Origin: Bdellovibrionales bacterium GWA2_49_15
GTDB lineage: Bacteria > Bdellovibrionota > Bacteriovoracia > Bacteriovoracales > Bacteriovoracaceae
Reading direction: 5' to 3'
Assembly: GCA_001769855.1 (NCBI GenBank)
Contig: MEPP01000024.1
Coordinates: 8,633-53,809 of the forward strand
DNA length: 45,177 nt
A model generated the notes under the pieces. It saw nothing but the letters and a program-made list of their open reading frames with translations. It was not told the DNA's origin and did not search any database. The stretch's first letter is position 1. Every line of letters starts with the position of its first letter. The position numbers and the translations under genes were made by a program. Below, piece by piece: positions 1 through 8,117 of this stretch.

Positions 1-929
1 TCAATCCGATGAGGGACGCCTGGAAAATGATCAATGACCTTCTGGATGGCCTGCTTATTATCCAGCTTCAGCAGCGCCAGACATTTCTGGGCCACGTAGA
101 GATTAAAGAGGTTATGTTCGCCCACCAGCTTAAATTTAGACAGATCGTAAGAGCTCTCAAGTTCTTTTTTATAATCGCCCACCTCACTCATGGAAAGCGC
201 CTGGGCCGGCAGTTCACTTTTATTCACACACTCGATGTAGGGCGCATAATCCCGGTTATAAATTAAAAAATCTTTGTCGGGTTTCATGTTTTGCGTGATG
301 AGGAATTTAGCAGCGGCATAGTCCTCAATTCTCGGGTAGCGTTCCCCATGGCTGAAAGTGAGATTGAGAATAACCGCCACGTTGGGGTGAAACTGCTGCA
401 TGGATTCTAGCTGAAAGCTGGAAAGTTCCAACACAATCAGATCATACTCAGTTCGTTTGAGAACGGCTTCGGCCAGGGGAATGCCGATATTTCCCCCGAC
501 AAAAACATGAGGGAGAAAACTGCACGCCATCTCACCAATCATCGAGACGGTGGTGGTCTTTCCATTGGTCCCGGTTACCGCGATGATCGGGCCCTTCACC
601 AGTCGACAGGCCAGTTCTATTTCATTCACGATCGGCACTAATCTTACTCTGGCCTTTTTCAAAAAAAAGATATCGGTGGGAATGCCTGGACTCAAAACGA
701 TCCAATCCATGGAACTCAACACATCCGCTAATTTGGGATCATCTTGCTGAAAACAGCGCTCGGATTTTACAAAGGCCGCAACGCTCTGGTCGCAAAGCAA
801 TTCTTGAGGGCTTCTTAGGTCACTGACAAAAGTTTCGGCACCCAAGGTCGAAGCCATCTTCAGAACGCTCTTGCCCGAAACTCCCATTCCGATGACCGCA
901 ACCCGTCTGCCCGATAAAAAATTTGACAC
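1..929 (-). CDS. murD: MurD, UDP-N-acetylmuramoyl-L-alanine--D-glutamate ligase (N-terminal ~309 residues, cut by window edge)
   Basis: Cytoplasmic Mur ligase that adds D-glutamate to UDP-MurNAc-L-Ala using ATP in peptidoglycan precursor synthesis. The translated protein opens with the Rossmann-like segment RRVAVIGMGVSGKSV, followed by the ATP-binding loop VTGTNGKTTT of the central domain, the GGNIGIPL motif, ELSSFQLE, and near the window edge GVPHRI, which begins the C-terminal domain. The C-terminal third lies outside the window. The start is taken as GTG at 929 because GAGG sits 5 bases upstream and no in-frame ATG is available. The motif usually read as N-x-T-x-D-H-x-D-R-H/Y is here NLTFSHGERY: the His, Arg and Tyr are kept but both acidic positions differ. 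The divergent gene starts only about 12 bases away, so the two must share a very compact promoter region or the neighbour starts further in. Confidence 0.93.
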   Translation of the reverse strand, partial: MSNFLSGRRVAVIGMGVSGKSVLKMASTLGAETFVSDLRSPQELLCDQSVAAFVKSERCFQQDDPKLADVLSSMDWIVLSPGIPTDIFFLKKARVRLVPIVNEIELACRLVKGPIIAVTGTNGKTTTVSMIGEMACSFLPHVFVGGNIGIPLAEAVLKRTEYDLIVLELSSFQLESMQQFHPNVAVILNLTFSHGERYPRIEDYAAAKFLITQNMKPDKDFLIYNRDYAPYIECVNKSELPAQALSMSEVGDYKKELESSYDLSKFKLVGEHNLFNLYVAQKCLALLKLDNKQAIQKVIDHFPGVPHRI

Positions 930-941
930 AATTGCCTCAAT

Positions 942-2237
942 GTGAAAAGTCTTGATCTGTGTGAAAAGAATTTACCAGAAAAAAACGAAATAGGCTTGCA
1001 ATCTTTAAAACAAGAATATCAAACGCTTCACCATTTTTTGATGGCCTACACCGCGATTTGGCGACATGAACCCATGGCGGCCTATCCTGCCAATGTGAAG
1101 GCATATCCTCAAGACTGGGTTGATGAATTCGATGACCACAGCAAACTCTTTCAGCTCTATGCCAAAACACTTGATCATCATGCCATCAGGTCCCCCGCTC
1201 TGGCGGCCATGCTTGAAGAGACTCTCAGGCTTGAAAGAGTCGCGCCTCACTCATCCCTTCCAGCAACATTTTCTCATGATTTCTTGACTCAAAAAAAAAG
1301 ACACGAGCTCATGCATCTCATCCCGCTTCTCACGGAGAAGGCCCAGCAACACCGATGTCACACCGTGATCGATGTGGGCAGCGGCCACGGACATCTGGGA
1401 CGAACTCTCGGAAGCATTATCAATCTCCCTGTCATCTGCCTGGAAAAAGATGAGGCGCTGATCAACCAAGGACAGGTGGTGGCCAGCAAGCAAGGAAAAG
1501 AAAAGGCCCTGACCTTTGTGGCCCAGGACTTGATGCCTGAGCTGCTTCAATTCTTTCCTGACTCACCCTTTGCCGCCTTGAACCTAAAGGCCCCATCACT
1601 CCTCGTCGGCCTGCATACCTGCGGGAACTTAGGAATCTCCCAGATTCTTCTGGGCCTGCATTCGCTTCAGCACCAGATTAATCCCCTCATCAACATTCCC
1701 TGCTGCTATTTTCACCTGCATCCTCAGCTTGAAACCAATTTGAGTCCGCTAAGTCAGCTCTATCCTGTTGCTTGGACGCCTCAGGCCCTTACCTTGGCCA
1801 CGCGCGCTCACCGGCGTCAGGATGAAAAAGAGTATCTTGCCATGGCCCGGGTCAAGGAATATCGCTACACCCTCCAACTCTTTTTTCATGAGGAGTTGGG
1901 TCTTTCGGATTTTTTCCCGGTCGGATCATCCCATCAAAGACTTTATCGAAAATCTTTTTCGGAATATGCGACGGCCAAGTTTCAGCAGCTGGGTCTGGCG
2001 CTTCCCGGCCAACATTCTTTCCAGGGATTTTATGAAAATGCATTGACTCAAAAAAAGGTTCGCGACCTTTTTACCATGACCCTTCTGCGTTGGCGCTTCG
2101 GTAGAATTTTGGAAAAGGCCCTCATTGTGGATAGGGCCCTTTGGCTCGAAGAACACGGTTATCGCGCGGAGCTCTTCACCCTTTTTGATGAGGCCATCTC
2201 TCCGCGCAACATCGTTCTGTATGCCACCAAGTGCTAA
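942..2237 (+). CDS. METTL25/RRNAD1-like SAM-dependent methyltransferase
   Basis: Predicted methyltransferase of the Methyltransf_32 type; substrate unknown. Motif I for S-adenosylmethionine binding is VIDVGSGHGHLGRTL (about residues 142-156). It is followed by GLHTCGNLG and then NIPCCYFHL, the paired 'GLHxCGDL' and 'CCY' blocks typical of the METTL25/METTL25B (RRNAD1) family. The C-terminus ends IVDRALWLEEHGYRAEL and then SPRNIVLYATK, which from memory matches the end of human METTL25B closely. The 431-residue length fits that family. The GTG start at 942 leaves 12 bases to murD; an ATG at 1041 (residue 34) is the next good start, but the region before it looks partly conserved in the family. 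The gene ends tail to tail with glutamine synthetase, overlapping by 4 bases. The family assignment is strong; the role in bacteria is unknown. Confidence 0.8.
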   Translation: MKSLDLCEKNLPEKNEIGLQSLKQEYQTLHHFLMAYTAIWRHEPMAAYPANVKAYPQDWVDEFDDHSKLFQLYAKTLDHHAIRSPALAAMLEETLRLERVAPHSSLPATFSHDFLTQKKRHELMHLIPLLTEKAQQHRCHTVIDVGSGHGHLGRTLGSIINLPVICLEKDEALINQGQVVASKQGKEKALTFVAQDLMPELLQFFPDSPFAALNLKAPSLLVGLHTCGNLGISQILLGLHSLQHQINPLINIPCCYFHLHPQLETNLSPLSQLYPVAWTPQALTLATRAHRRQDEKEYLAMARVKEYRYTLQLFFHEELGLSDFFPVGSSHQRLYRKSFSEYATAKFQQLGLALPGQHSFQGFYENALTQKKVRDLFTMTLLRWRFGRILEKALIVDRALWLEEHGYRAELFTLFDEAISPRNIVLYATKC

Positions 2238-4435
2238 CGAATAAACAGCATGTCGTAATACTTCGGCAAAGGCCAAAGTGCATCGGGGATTAAATCTTCC
2301 AGCTCATTTGAATACTGCGACACACTCTCTGATAAGGGCATCAGCTCGCGGGCAAAAACCTCACCTTTCTTGTGGTGCTGAACGGAAGCGGTTGCGTCCA
2401 AGCTGGTTTTCAAGCTACGGGCCTTGCCAAACAAATTTTCCATGGCAGCGCTGAGATTTTTATAGATCTCAACTTCAACCGAACTTTCCAAGCCAATTTC
2501 CTTTTGATTTCTTATCACAGTGGAAAGCTGCTCTTTGTAGGCAATCCCCGACGGGATCACCTGATGAGAAATCATGTTGAGCAGCGTGCGAAACTCAATC
2601 TCACGATGGGTGTTATAGCGTTCGGAGAGAACGTTATAGCGCATGGTAATTTCCTGCTCTGAGAGCACGGCGGTCTTCACCAAAAAGGCGGTAAGCCGGG
2701 TATCCTTAAAAACCTCCAGGGCCTCGACCGTATTCTTATAATTGGGTAGCCCTCGCTGCTCGGCCTCTTTCAACCATTCCTTACTATATCCATCTCCATT
2801 GAACATAACTTTCTTGGCATTGGTGATGAATTTTTTGGTGAGCATAAAGAGGGCGTCTTCAACACCCTTCCCGTTCTTGATTTCCTGGGCCAGTAAGATA
2901 TTGGCTTCCTCCATAACCTCCGCCACTGCGGCATTGAGAATGGTTAAAGGAAAGCCCACCGACTGGGAGGCACCAACCGCTCTGAACTCAAACTTATTTC
3001 CGGTAAAGGCGAAAGGTGAGGTTCGGTTGCGATCGCTATTGTCACTTAAAAGAGTGGCCAGCTGTCCGGCACCTAAATCCAACATTTTTTTATCGGTGGG
3101 AACAAAGTTTGTCCCATCAATGATGGACTGATAGATATTGGCCAAGGTTTCACCGAGGTAAACGGAGATAACGCTGGGAGGGGCCTCATTGGCGCCCAAA
3201 CGATGGTCATTGCCATGCCCGGCTATGGAGGCGCGCAGAACGGCGGCATGACGATAAACCGCCTCGACCACAATCGAGCAGATCGCCAAAAATCGGTGAT
3301 TGGTATGGGGATCATGCCCAGGTTCCAGTAGGTTCGTGCCCAAATCATCGCTGAGCGACCAGTTGACGTGCTTGCCAGATCCGTTGATTCCGGTGAAAGG
3401 CTTCTCGTGCAGGAGCGCCACCAGGCCATGTCGGTTGGCCACATTCTTCATCACGGACATGGTCACCTGATTGTGGTCGGCGGCCACGTTGGCCTCTTCA
3501 AAAATAGGGGCCAGCTCAAACTGGGCCGGAGCGACCTCATTGTGCTGAGTTTTGGCCGGAATGCCTAAGCGATGCAGCTCCAAATTTAGCTCATCCATAA
3601 AGGCCTTCACACGCTCTGGGATAGCGCCGAAATAATGATCTTCCAGCTGCTGATGTTTGGTGGTCCCGAGTCCGATCAAGGTTCGACCGGTCATCACCAA
3701 ATCGGGCCGACTAAAATAAAAGGCCTTATCAATTAAAAAATATTCCTGCTCGGCCCCGCAATTGGCGACGACACGGGTGGATTTTTCACCGATCAGATTC
3801 ATAAAATGTGTAGAGGCCTTATTGATCCTATTGATGGACCGAAGAAGGGGAGTTTTCACATCCATGGCCACACCGTGATAGGAAACAAACGCCGTGGGGA
3901 TACATAAAGTTTTCCCATTGATCCCTTCGGCCAAAAACATGGGTGAGGTCATATCCCAGGAGGTATAGCCACGGGCCTCAAAGGTCGAGCGCATCCCACC
4001 GTGTGGAAAACTGGAGGCATCAGGCTCACCTTGCATAAGTTGTGAGGCACCAAACTTTTCGATCACCTCACCATCTTGAAAATTAATGAAAGCATCTTGC
4101 TTCTCTGCCGTGGAACCGGTGAGCGGTTGAAACCAGTGACAGAAATGAGTCACACCTTTTTCCAGGGCCCATTCGGTGGCGGCGCGGGCGACAACCTCGG
4201 CCAGCTCGCGCTTTAATTTGCCTCCCTCGCGGGCGATTTGCTGTAGCTCTTTTCTCATCGCCTCAGGAATTGTTTTGGCCTTATTGTAGTTAAAAGTATT
4301 TTCCCCATAATATTGGCTCACTCGGAGATAGCGTCCGTTGGTGTCGTGAGGAAGTTTAATGGAGCGTAGGTTTCGTTCAATAACTCGCTCTTTTGCAAGC
4401 ATACGGGCCTGGGAATTACTATTGGTGTGAGGCAT
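2234..4435 (-). CDS. glnN: Glutamine synthetase type III (GlnN family)
   Basis: Makes glutamine from glutamate, ammonia and ATP in the cytoplasm. The protein is about 733 residues, the normal size for GSIII and far longer than GSI (~470). Recognisable blocks in order are GMRSTFEARGYTSWD (GSIII-specific N-terminal part), GAEQEYFLID (metal-binding glutamates), KTQHNEVAPAQFELAP, HEKPFTGINGSGKHVNWSL (catalytic loop region), GNDHRLGANEAPP and FAFTGNKFEFRAVG (active-site Arg and Glu). No GSI adenylylation-site motif is seen. ATG at 4435 is preferred because AAGGAG lies 8 bases upstream; a GTG six bases earlier is too close to that site. A TACAAT -10-like element lies about 45 bases upstream. It is transcribed alone, facing the methyltransferase gene. 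Confidence 0.95.
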   Translation of the reverse strand: MPHTNSNSQARMLAKERVIERNLRSIKLPHDTNGRYLRVSQYYGENTFNYNKAKTIPEAMRKELQQIAREGGKLKRELAEVVARAATEWALEKGVTHFCHWFQPLTGSTAEKQDAFINFQDGEVIEKFGASQLMQGEPDASSFPHGGMRSTFEARGYTSWDMTSPMFLAEGINGKTLCIPTAFVSYHGVAMDVKTPLLRSINRINKASTHFMNLIGEKSTRVVANCGAEQEYFLIDKAFYFSRPDLVMTGRTLIGLGTTKHQQLEDHYFGAIPERVKAFMDELNLELHRLGIPAKTQHNEVAPAQFELAPIFEEANVAADHNQVTMSVMKNVANRHGLVALLHEKPFTGINGSGKHVNWSLSDDLGTNLLEPGHDPHTNHRFLAICSIVVEAVYRHAAVLRASIAGHGNDHRLGANEAPPSVISVYLGETLANIYQSIIDGTNFVPTDKKMLDLGAGQLATLLSDNSDRNRTSPFAFTGNKFEFRAVGASQSVGFPLTILNAAVAEVMEEANILLAQEIKNGKGVEDALFMLTKKFITNAKKVMFNGDGYSKEWLKEAEQRGLPNYKNTVEALEVFKDTRLTAFLVKTAVLSEQEITMRYNVLSERYNTHREIEFRTLLNMISHQVIPSGIAYKEQLSTVIRNQKEIGLESSVEVEIYKNLSAAMENLFGKARSLKTSLDATASVQHHKKGEVFARELMPLSESVSQYSNELEDLIPDALWPLPKYYDMLFIR

Positions 4436-4479
4436 GTTCACAACTCCTTATTAATGGTGAATGAATCTGGGCCACAGAG

Positions 4480-4485
4480 ATTGTA
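4480..4485 (-). promoter_or_regulatory. Possible -10 element of the glnN promoter
   Basis: On the minus strand this reads TACAAT, one base from the sigma70 -10 consensus, about 45 bases before the glnN start. No convincing -35 box lies at 16-18 bases, so it may be a weak or activator-dependent promoter. There is no experimental support. Confidence 0.3.
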
Positions 4486-4556
4486 CCCCGAATGAATAAA
4501 TTCTAATAAAAATCAGGAAAGTTTGTCTATAAGTAAGATTAATCGTTTAGATAATG

Positions 4557-4661
4557 TCAGACTAATGCACCCATGCGACCATGAGCAATGCAAAGAATGA
4601 AGAGTGCAAAGATAAAAAATAAAATTTTGGCCATCACTTCTTGCATTTCTTCCGGCAACAT
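4557..4661 (-). CDS. Possible 34-aa single-span membrane peptide
   Basis: A short open frame begins MLPEEMQEVMAKIL, continues as one hydrophobic helix rich in Phe, Leu and Ile, and ends HGRMGALV. The layout, an acidic amphipathic N-terminus, one membrane span and a short basic tail, is typical of small membrane proteins. An AAGGGA-like ribosome site lies 4 bases before the ATG. It sits on the same strand as glnN, about 120 bases upstream, in an otherwise empty gap. I do not recognise a family. It could be chance, because the region is A/T-rich and short frames are frequent there. No function is claimed. Confidence 0.35.
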   Translation of the reverse strand: MLPEEMQEVMAKILFFIFALFILCIAHGRMGALV

Positions 4662-4738
4662 ACTATCCCTTGAGTAGCGTAATTTGATGAATTTATGCCC
4701 GAAAGATTGCCCTTTAGCAAGAGACCGAGCCATCTATC

Positions 4739-5377
4739 ATGCAAGAAATACAGACCCTCTCCATCCCTTTTTCCTGGCCCAACTGCGCAGTAAGTTTGGC
4801 GTGGGGCGCGCTGCCAAAGTCCGCCCCCAATCTCCTGGAGTGGCAAAGATCACTGGCGCGCCTGTCCCTTAAGGCCGGTGGCACTCTGCTTGGCCATGAT
4901 CTCCCCTCTCCCACTGTTCTTGACTACAAGCGGATTGAAGGAAAACCGGAGCTTACCTGCTCCCTGTCCCACACTGGTGGGCCGGGAAAATCCAAGGACC
5001 TCGCGGTTGGCGCGTCTTTGCTCAGCACCACTTTCATGACAACCGGCGTGGGTATTGATCTGGAGTGGAATGACCGGCCGATGCGCGAAGGGGCCTACCG
5101 CCGGTTTCGCCATGAGGGCGATCATTCGAGCTGGGAGCAAGCCGACCAGTTGCTGTGGACCTGGATGGTGAAAGAGGCCTGCTTTAAGGCTGCCTCCAAT
5201 ACGTGGGGGGACGCAATTACTCTCATCAATCAAATCCGTCTGGGCCATGCTTTTTTATCAGAAGGGTGTGCTGAGGCCTACGACTCTGCCGGTGGTTACT
5301 TGGGCGATCTCCTGTATCGATTGATCACCCTCGATTGCGCCGGTCATGGGCTCAATATCGCTCTGGCAAAAAAGTAG
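4739..5377 (+). CDS. 4'-phosphopantetheinyl transferase (Sfp/AcpT superfamily)
   Basis: Transfers the phosphopantetheine arm of CoA to a serine of acyl or peptidyl carrier proteins. The 212-residue protein carries the two superfamily signatures: GVGIDLEW at residues 103-110, with the metal-binding Asp107 and Glu109, and WTWMVKEACFKA at residues 140-151, with the Lys145-Glu146 pair. The SLSHTGG block near residue 78 corresponds to the conserved Ser-His segment. The length suits the Sfp type (~220) rather than AcpS (~125). No carrier-protein, polyketide or NRPS gene is in the window, so its substrate may be the fatty-acid ACP or a distant pathway. The ribosome site before ATG 4739 is weak, so the start is uncertain. 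Confidence 0.85.
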   Translation: MQEIQTLSIPFSWPNCAVSLAWGALPKSAPNLLEWQRSLARLSLKAGGTLLGHDLPSPTVLDYKRIEGKPELTCSLSHTGGPGKSKDLAVGASLLSTTFMTTGVGIDLEWNDRPMREGAYRRFRHEGDHSSWEQADQLLWTWMVKEACFKAASNTWGDAITLINQIRLGHAFLSEGCAEAYDSAGGYLGDLLYRLITLDCAGHGLNIALAKK

Positions 5378-5425
5378 ACTTGTATGTATGCTTTTTCTGT
5401 ATTAGCAATTCAAAAAGGATACAAA

Positions 5426-5893
5426 GTGTTTCAAAATCTTCTATTCAGTTTTCTATTCCTGGTTTCCTTAAACATTCGTGCTGAAGTCATCCCAATGATC
5501 AATCCCGATTCCCGTGACCACTATCTGGCTCCGGGCTTTTCTGTTGTGCTTTATTCCTCCGGTTTCAGCATCCATAAAACCCAGCATGATGTGATCTTTC
5601 ACGCTCGCACCGTCTTAAACATCGGGGCCTCCACCCAAAACCCAATTTCAAATCGTGTGCGAGTCGACGTTGCCGTACTTAACAACGTGGGCGCTTATTT
5701 CTGCGGGGATTCTTTTCTCTCAAACCTTACAGCTTTTCAGGTTTCTGGCGCAATAAGCTTGGCCATTCCAATACAACTCCAGGGAGTGTGCAAACTTAAT
5801 CCCGGGAACTATTATCTTAGGGCAACGGCCATCAATATCGACGCCGATGCGCCCTCGGCCCGCCTTGTGAATGCGATTGTCGATATCCGCTAA
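5426..5893 (+). CDS. Small secreted protein of unknown function
   Basis: I do not recognise this family. The GTG at 5426 is chosen as start because AAGGA lies 6 bases upstream and the resulting 155-residue protein begins with a clean signal peptide (VFQNLLFSFLFLVSLNIRA, then Glu), giving a mature protein of about 136 residues. The mature part has alternating hydrophobic and polar residues that suggest a beta-sandwich, and two cysteines (in YFCGDS and GVCKL) that could form a disulfide in the periplasm. It follows the phosphopantetheinyl transferase by about 50 bases on the same strand and ends 4 bases from the convergent M61 peptidase gene. Confidence 0.7.
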   Translation: MFQNLLFSFLFLVSLNIRAEVIPMINPDSRDHYLAPGFSVVLYSSGFSIHKTQHDVIFHARTVLNIGASTQNPISNRVRVDVAVLNNVGAYFCGDSFLSNLTAFQVSGAISLAIPIQLQGVCKLNPGNYYLRATAINIDADAPSARLVNAIVDIR

Positions 5894-5896
5894 AAC

Positions 5897-7618
5897 CTAA
5901 TTGAGAAATTTTAAGGCCTTTTCACGATCCACAATTTTAATTTCCTTAAGCTCGGCCGGCGACTTATCCAACGTTATCGTCAGACGCACCATTCGCCCCA
6001 TGCGGGCCACCAGCAGCTCATAGGCCTGGTTGGGGAGCAAATTTTTACCAAAGTCATCCCACTCCCCGCGGGTGACACGCTGGCCTCCCACAAATAAAAT
6101 TTCATCTCCCGCATTGAGCCCGAATTTAAAGGCGGGGCCATCGAGGACCACTGAGCTGACAAAAATACGCTCCCCCTCAGATCTGGTTTTGATTCCGAAA
6201 TAGGCCGCCTCCGGACGCTCTTCCACCCAGGCCAATCCCATGCGCTCGAGTGAGCTTTGCAGGGGCAGTTCCTCGGTGGTAACGATAAACATCTCAAACT
6301 TTTCCCGCACCTCAGGGCCGCCGAGGACTTCAATCATCTGGTACACCTCTTCGGCTTCCAGCCCCACCTCGGGCCTCTCCTTGTAACGCAACCATAGCTG
6401 AGCGAGAAAATCATTAATCCCTTTGCCTTTCTCTTTTAAAAGAATATTAAGGATGAAAAAGGCCAGGCCACCCTTGAGATAATAGCTTATGGAACTATTC
6501 GCGCTGTTCTCATCGGGGCGATATAATTTTATCCAGGCATTAAACGAACTATCCGCCAGAGAATGGAAACGACGGCCGGGGATGGCCATATAGGATTTAA
6601 AATTATTTTTTTGCAGGTCGAGATACTCTTCAAGGGCAATAAGCCCGCTGCGAAGAACAAACAGCTCATCCATAAAGCTGGTCAATCCTTCGGCCAGCCA
6701 TAAAAGTTGCGTATACCCTTCCTGGCGATAGTTAAACGGCCCGAATTCTTTTGGTCGAATTCGTTTCACATTCCAGGCATGAAAATATTCGTGGGCCACG
6801 AGCGAAAGCCACTTGATATAACCCTTGCGCTCCACCAGCCTGGCCCCGTCAAAATGCAGGGCCGTACTATTGTGATGCTCGAGCCCGCCATAGATCCCAG
6901 AGGCCAGATGTGTGATAAAAACATAGCGCCCATAAGGTACTTCCCCCATCGTATTGGCCACAGTCGTAACAATGGTCTCGATATCTTTTTTCAAGGGATG
7001 CTGGTTGGGTAGCATCTCTCCATAAAAGGCCAGCTCATGGGGGATATTCTTAAACATGAATCCATCGGTCTGATGGCAGCCAATCTCGATGGGACAGTCG
7101 AGCAGCTGATCGAAGTTCTGCGCCCGATAGAGAAAGATTTCGCGCTTGGGAGAAATATCCTCAAGGCCGGTGCTGACGGTGGACCAAAGCGGAGGAAAAT
7201 TGAGACGCAACTCCGGCGCTATAAGTTGGACATCTTCGATTCCCATCAGCAGAGTCGGCAGGTGGAGAAAGGCATGGCCAATATCGACATATGAGGTCCG
7301 CACGGAAATTTCATGACAAAAAACGTCGTACATAATCTCAAATTCCCGCTCCTCACCATCCGGCCAGCGAATCAGAAAGGCCCCCTTATCCACCTGCTCA
7401 TAAGCTAAATAGTCACCTTTAAGATTGAGGGCGCGAAATCCTCGAAGATGCCTGGCATACTCACGCATTAAATAGGAGCCCGGGCTCCAGGATGGCATGA
7501 AAACTGTCATGCAGCGCCCTTCACCGCTAAAAGTGCCCCGCATGGTAACCCGAACATGATGCTGCTCCGGGTTTTGAATAGTGAGAGTATAAAAAACTTT
7601 CATGTTAGATTTTTCCAT
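5897..7618 (-). CDS. M61 family (glycyl aminopeptidase-like) metallopeptidase with PDZ domain
   Basis: Zinc peptidase of the M61 family. The N-terminal beta-rich domain begins KVFYTLTIQNPEQHH. The zinc site is HEYFHAW (His276, Glu277, His280), followed by KRIRP and the downstream glutamate block EGLTSFMDEL, which supplies the third ligand in this family. The last ~100 residues form a PDZ domain (GPAFKFGLNAGDEILFVGG). The 573-residue length is normal. ATG 7618 is chosen because GAGGG lies 5 bases before it; an upstream TTG has no such site. No signal peptide is seen, so it is probably cytoplasmic, as for several M61 enzymes. It is divergent from the HesB-like gene with about 80 bases between. 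Confidence 0.9.
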   Translation of the reverse strand: MEKSNMKVFYTLTIQNPEQHHVRVTMRGTFSGEGRCMTVFMPSWSPGSYLMREYARHLRGFRALNLKGDYLAYEQVDKGAFLIRWPDGEEREFEIMYDVFCHEISVRTSYVDIGHAFLHLPTLLMGIEDVQLIAPELRLNFPPLWSTVSTGLEDISPKREIFLYRAQNFDQLLDCPIEIGCHQTDGFMFKNIPHELAFYGEMLPNQHPLKKDIETIVTTVANTMGEVPYGRYVFITHLASGIYGGLEHHNSTALHFDGARLVERKGYIKWLSLVAHEYFHAWNVKRIRPKEFGPFNYRQEGYTQLLWLAEGLTSFMDELFVLRSGLIALEEYLDLQKNNFKSYMAIPGRRFHSLADSSFNAWIKLYRPDENSANSSISYYLKGGLAFFILNILLKEKGKGINDFLAQLWLRYKERPEVGLEAEEVYQMIEVLGGPEVREKFEMFIVTTEELPLQSSLERMGLAWVEERPEAAYFGIKTRSEGERIFVSSVVLDGPAFKFGLNAGDEILFVGGQRVTRGEWDDFGKNLLPNQAYELLVARMGRMVRLTITLDKSPAELKEIKIVDREKALKFLN

Positions 7619-7699
7619 GCGTGCCCTCAAAAAAATGCCCAAGGTAACAATTGGTCAGTATAATATAACATCCCTTACAACTCCAAAAGCTTCCATCTT

Positions 7700-8110
7700 A
7701 TGGTGCTCGATATGGTGCTAGATAAAGATAAGATCGCCATCCCTACGTTAACCGTCAGCAAGCTGGCGCGTGAGCAGCTCAACTTGATGGTCATTCATGA
7801 TGCAACCTTGCATGACAAGGTGATACGAATTGAAATTGCCGGCAAAGGTTGCGATGGTTTCACCTTTGAGATTGGCTTCACCAAACCCCGCCCGGATGAT
7901 TTTCTGCTCGAGATTCCGCTGGAAGAGGCCCGTCCCATCTTTGTCGCCATCGGCCCTTTTACCGCCTTTTATCTGCCAGAGTTTACGCTCGACTATAAGC
8001 AAGGTCACCTACCCGAGGAAGAAGGCTTTACGATTCATTCTCCGGCCTTCAAGCAACATCAGGGTAAATTTTGGCTGAATGCTACAGAGTTGGTTCCCCC
8101 GAAGAAGTGA
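7700..8110 (+). CDS. HesB/IscA-like protein with incomplete cluster-binding motif
   Basis: The 136-residue protein resembles the A-type iron-sulfur carriers: a lead-in TLTVSKLAREQL, then IRIEIAGKGCDGFTFEIGF, which aligns with the family's 'R(V/I)xVxGGGCSGFxYxL'. Only the first cysteine (Cys51) is present. The C-terminal CGCG pair that completes the metal site in IscA, ErpA and SufA is missing; the tail instead runs to FWLNATEL. It may be a non-cluster-binding relative or use other ligands. No ribosome site stands out before the ATG, so the start is tentative. A LysR gene follows after 7 bases, suggesting co-transcription. Confidence 0.6.
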   Translation: MVLDMVLDKDKIAIPTLTVSKLAREQLNLMVIHDATLHDKVIRIEIAGKGCDGFTFEIGFTKPRPDDFLLEIPLEEARPIFVAIGPFTAFYLPEFTLDYKQGHLPEEEGFTIHSPAFKQHQGKFWLNATELVPPKK

Positions 8111-8117
8111 GGTTCTA

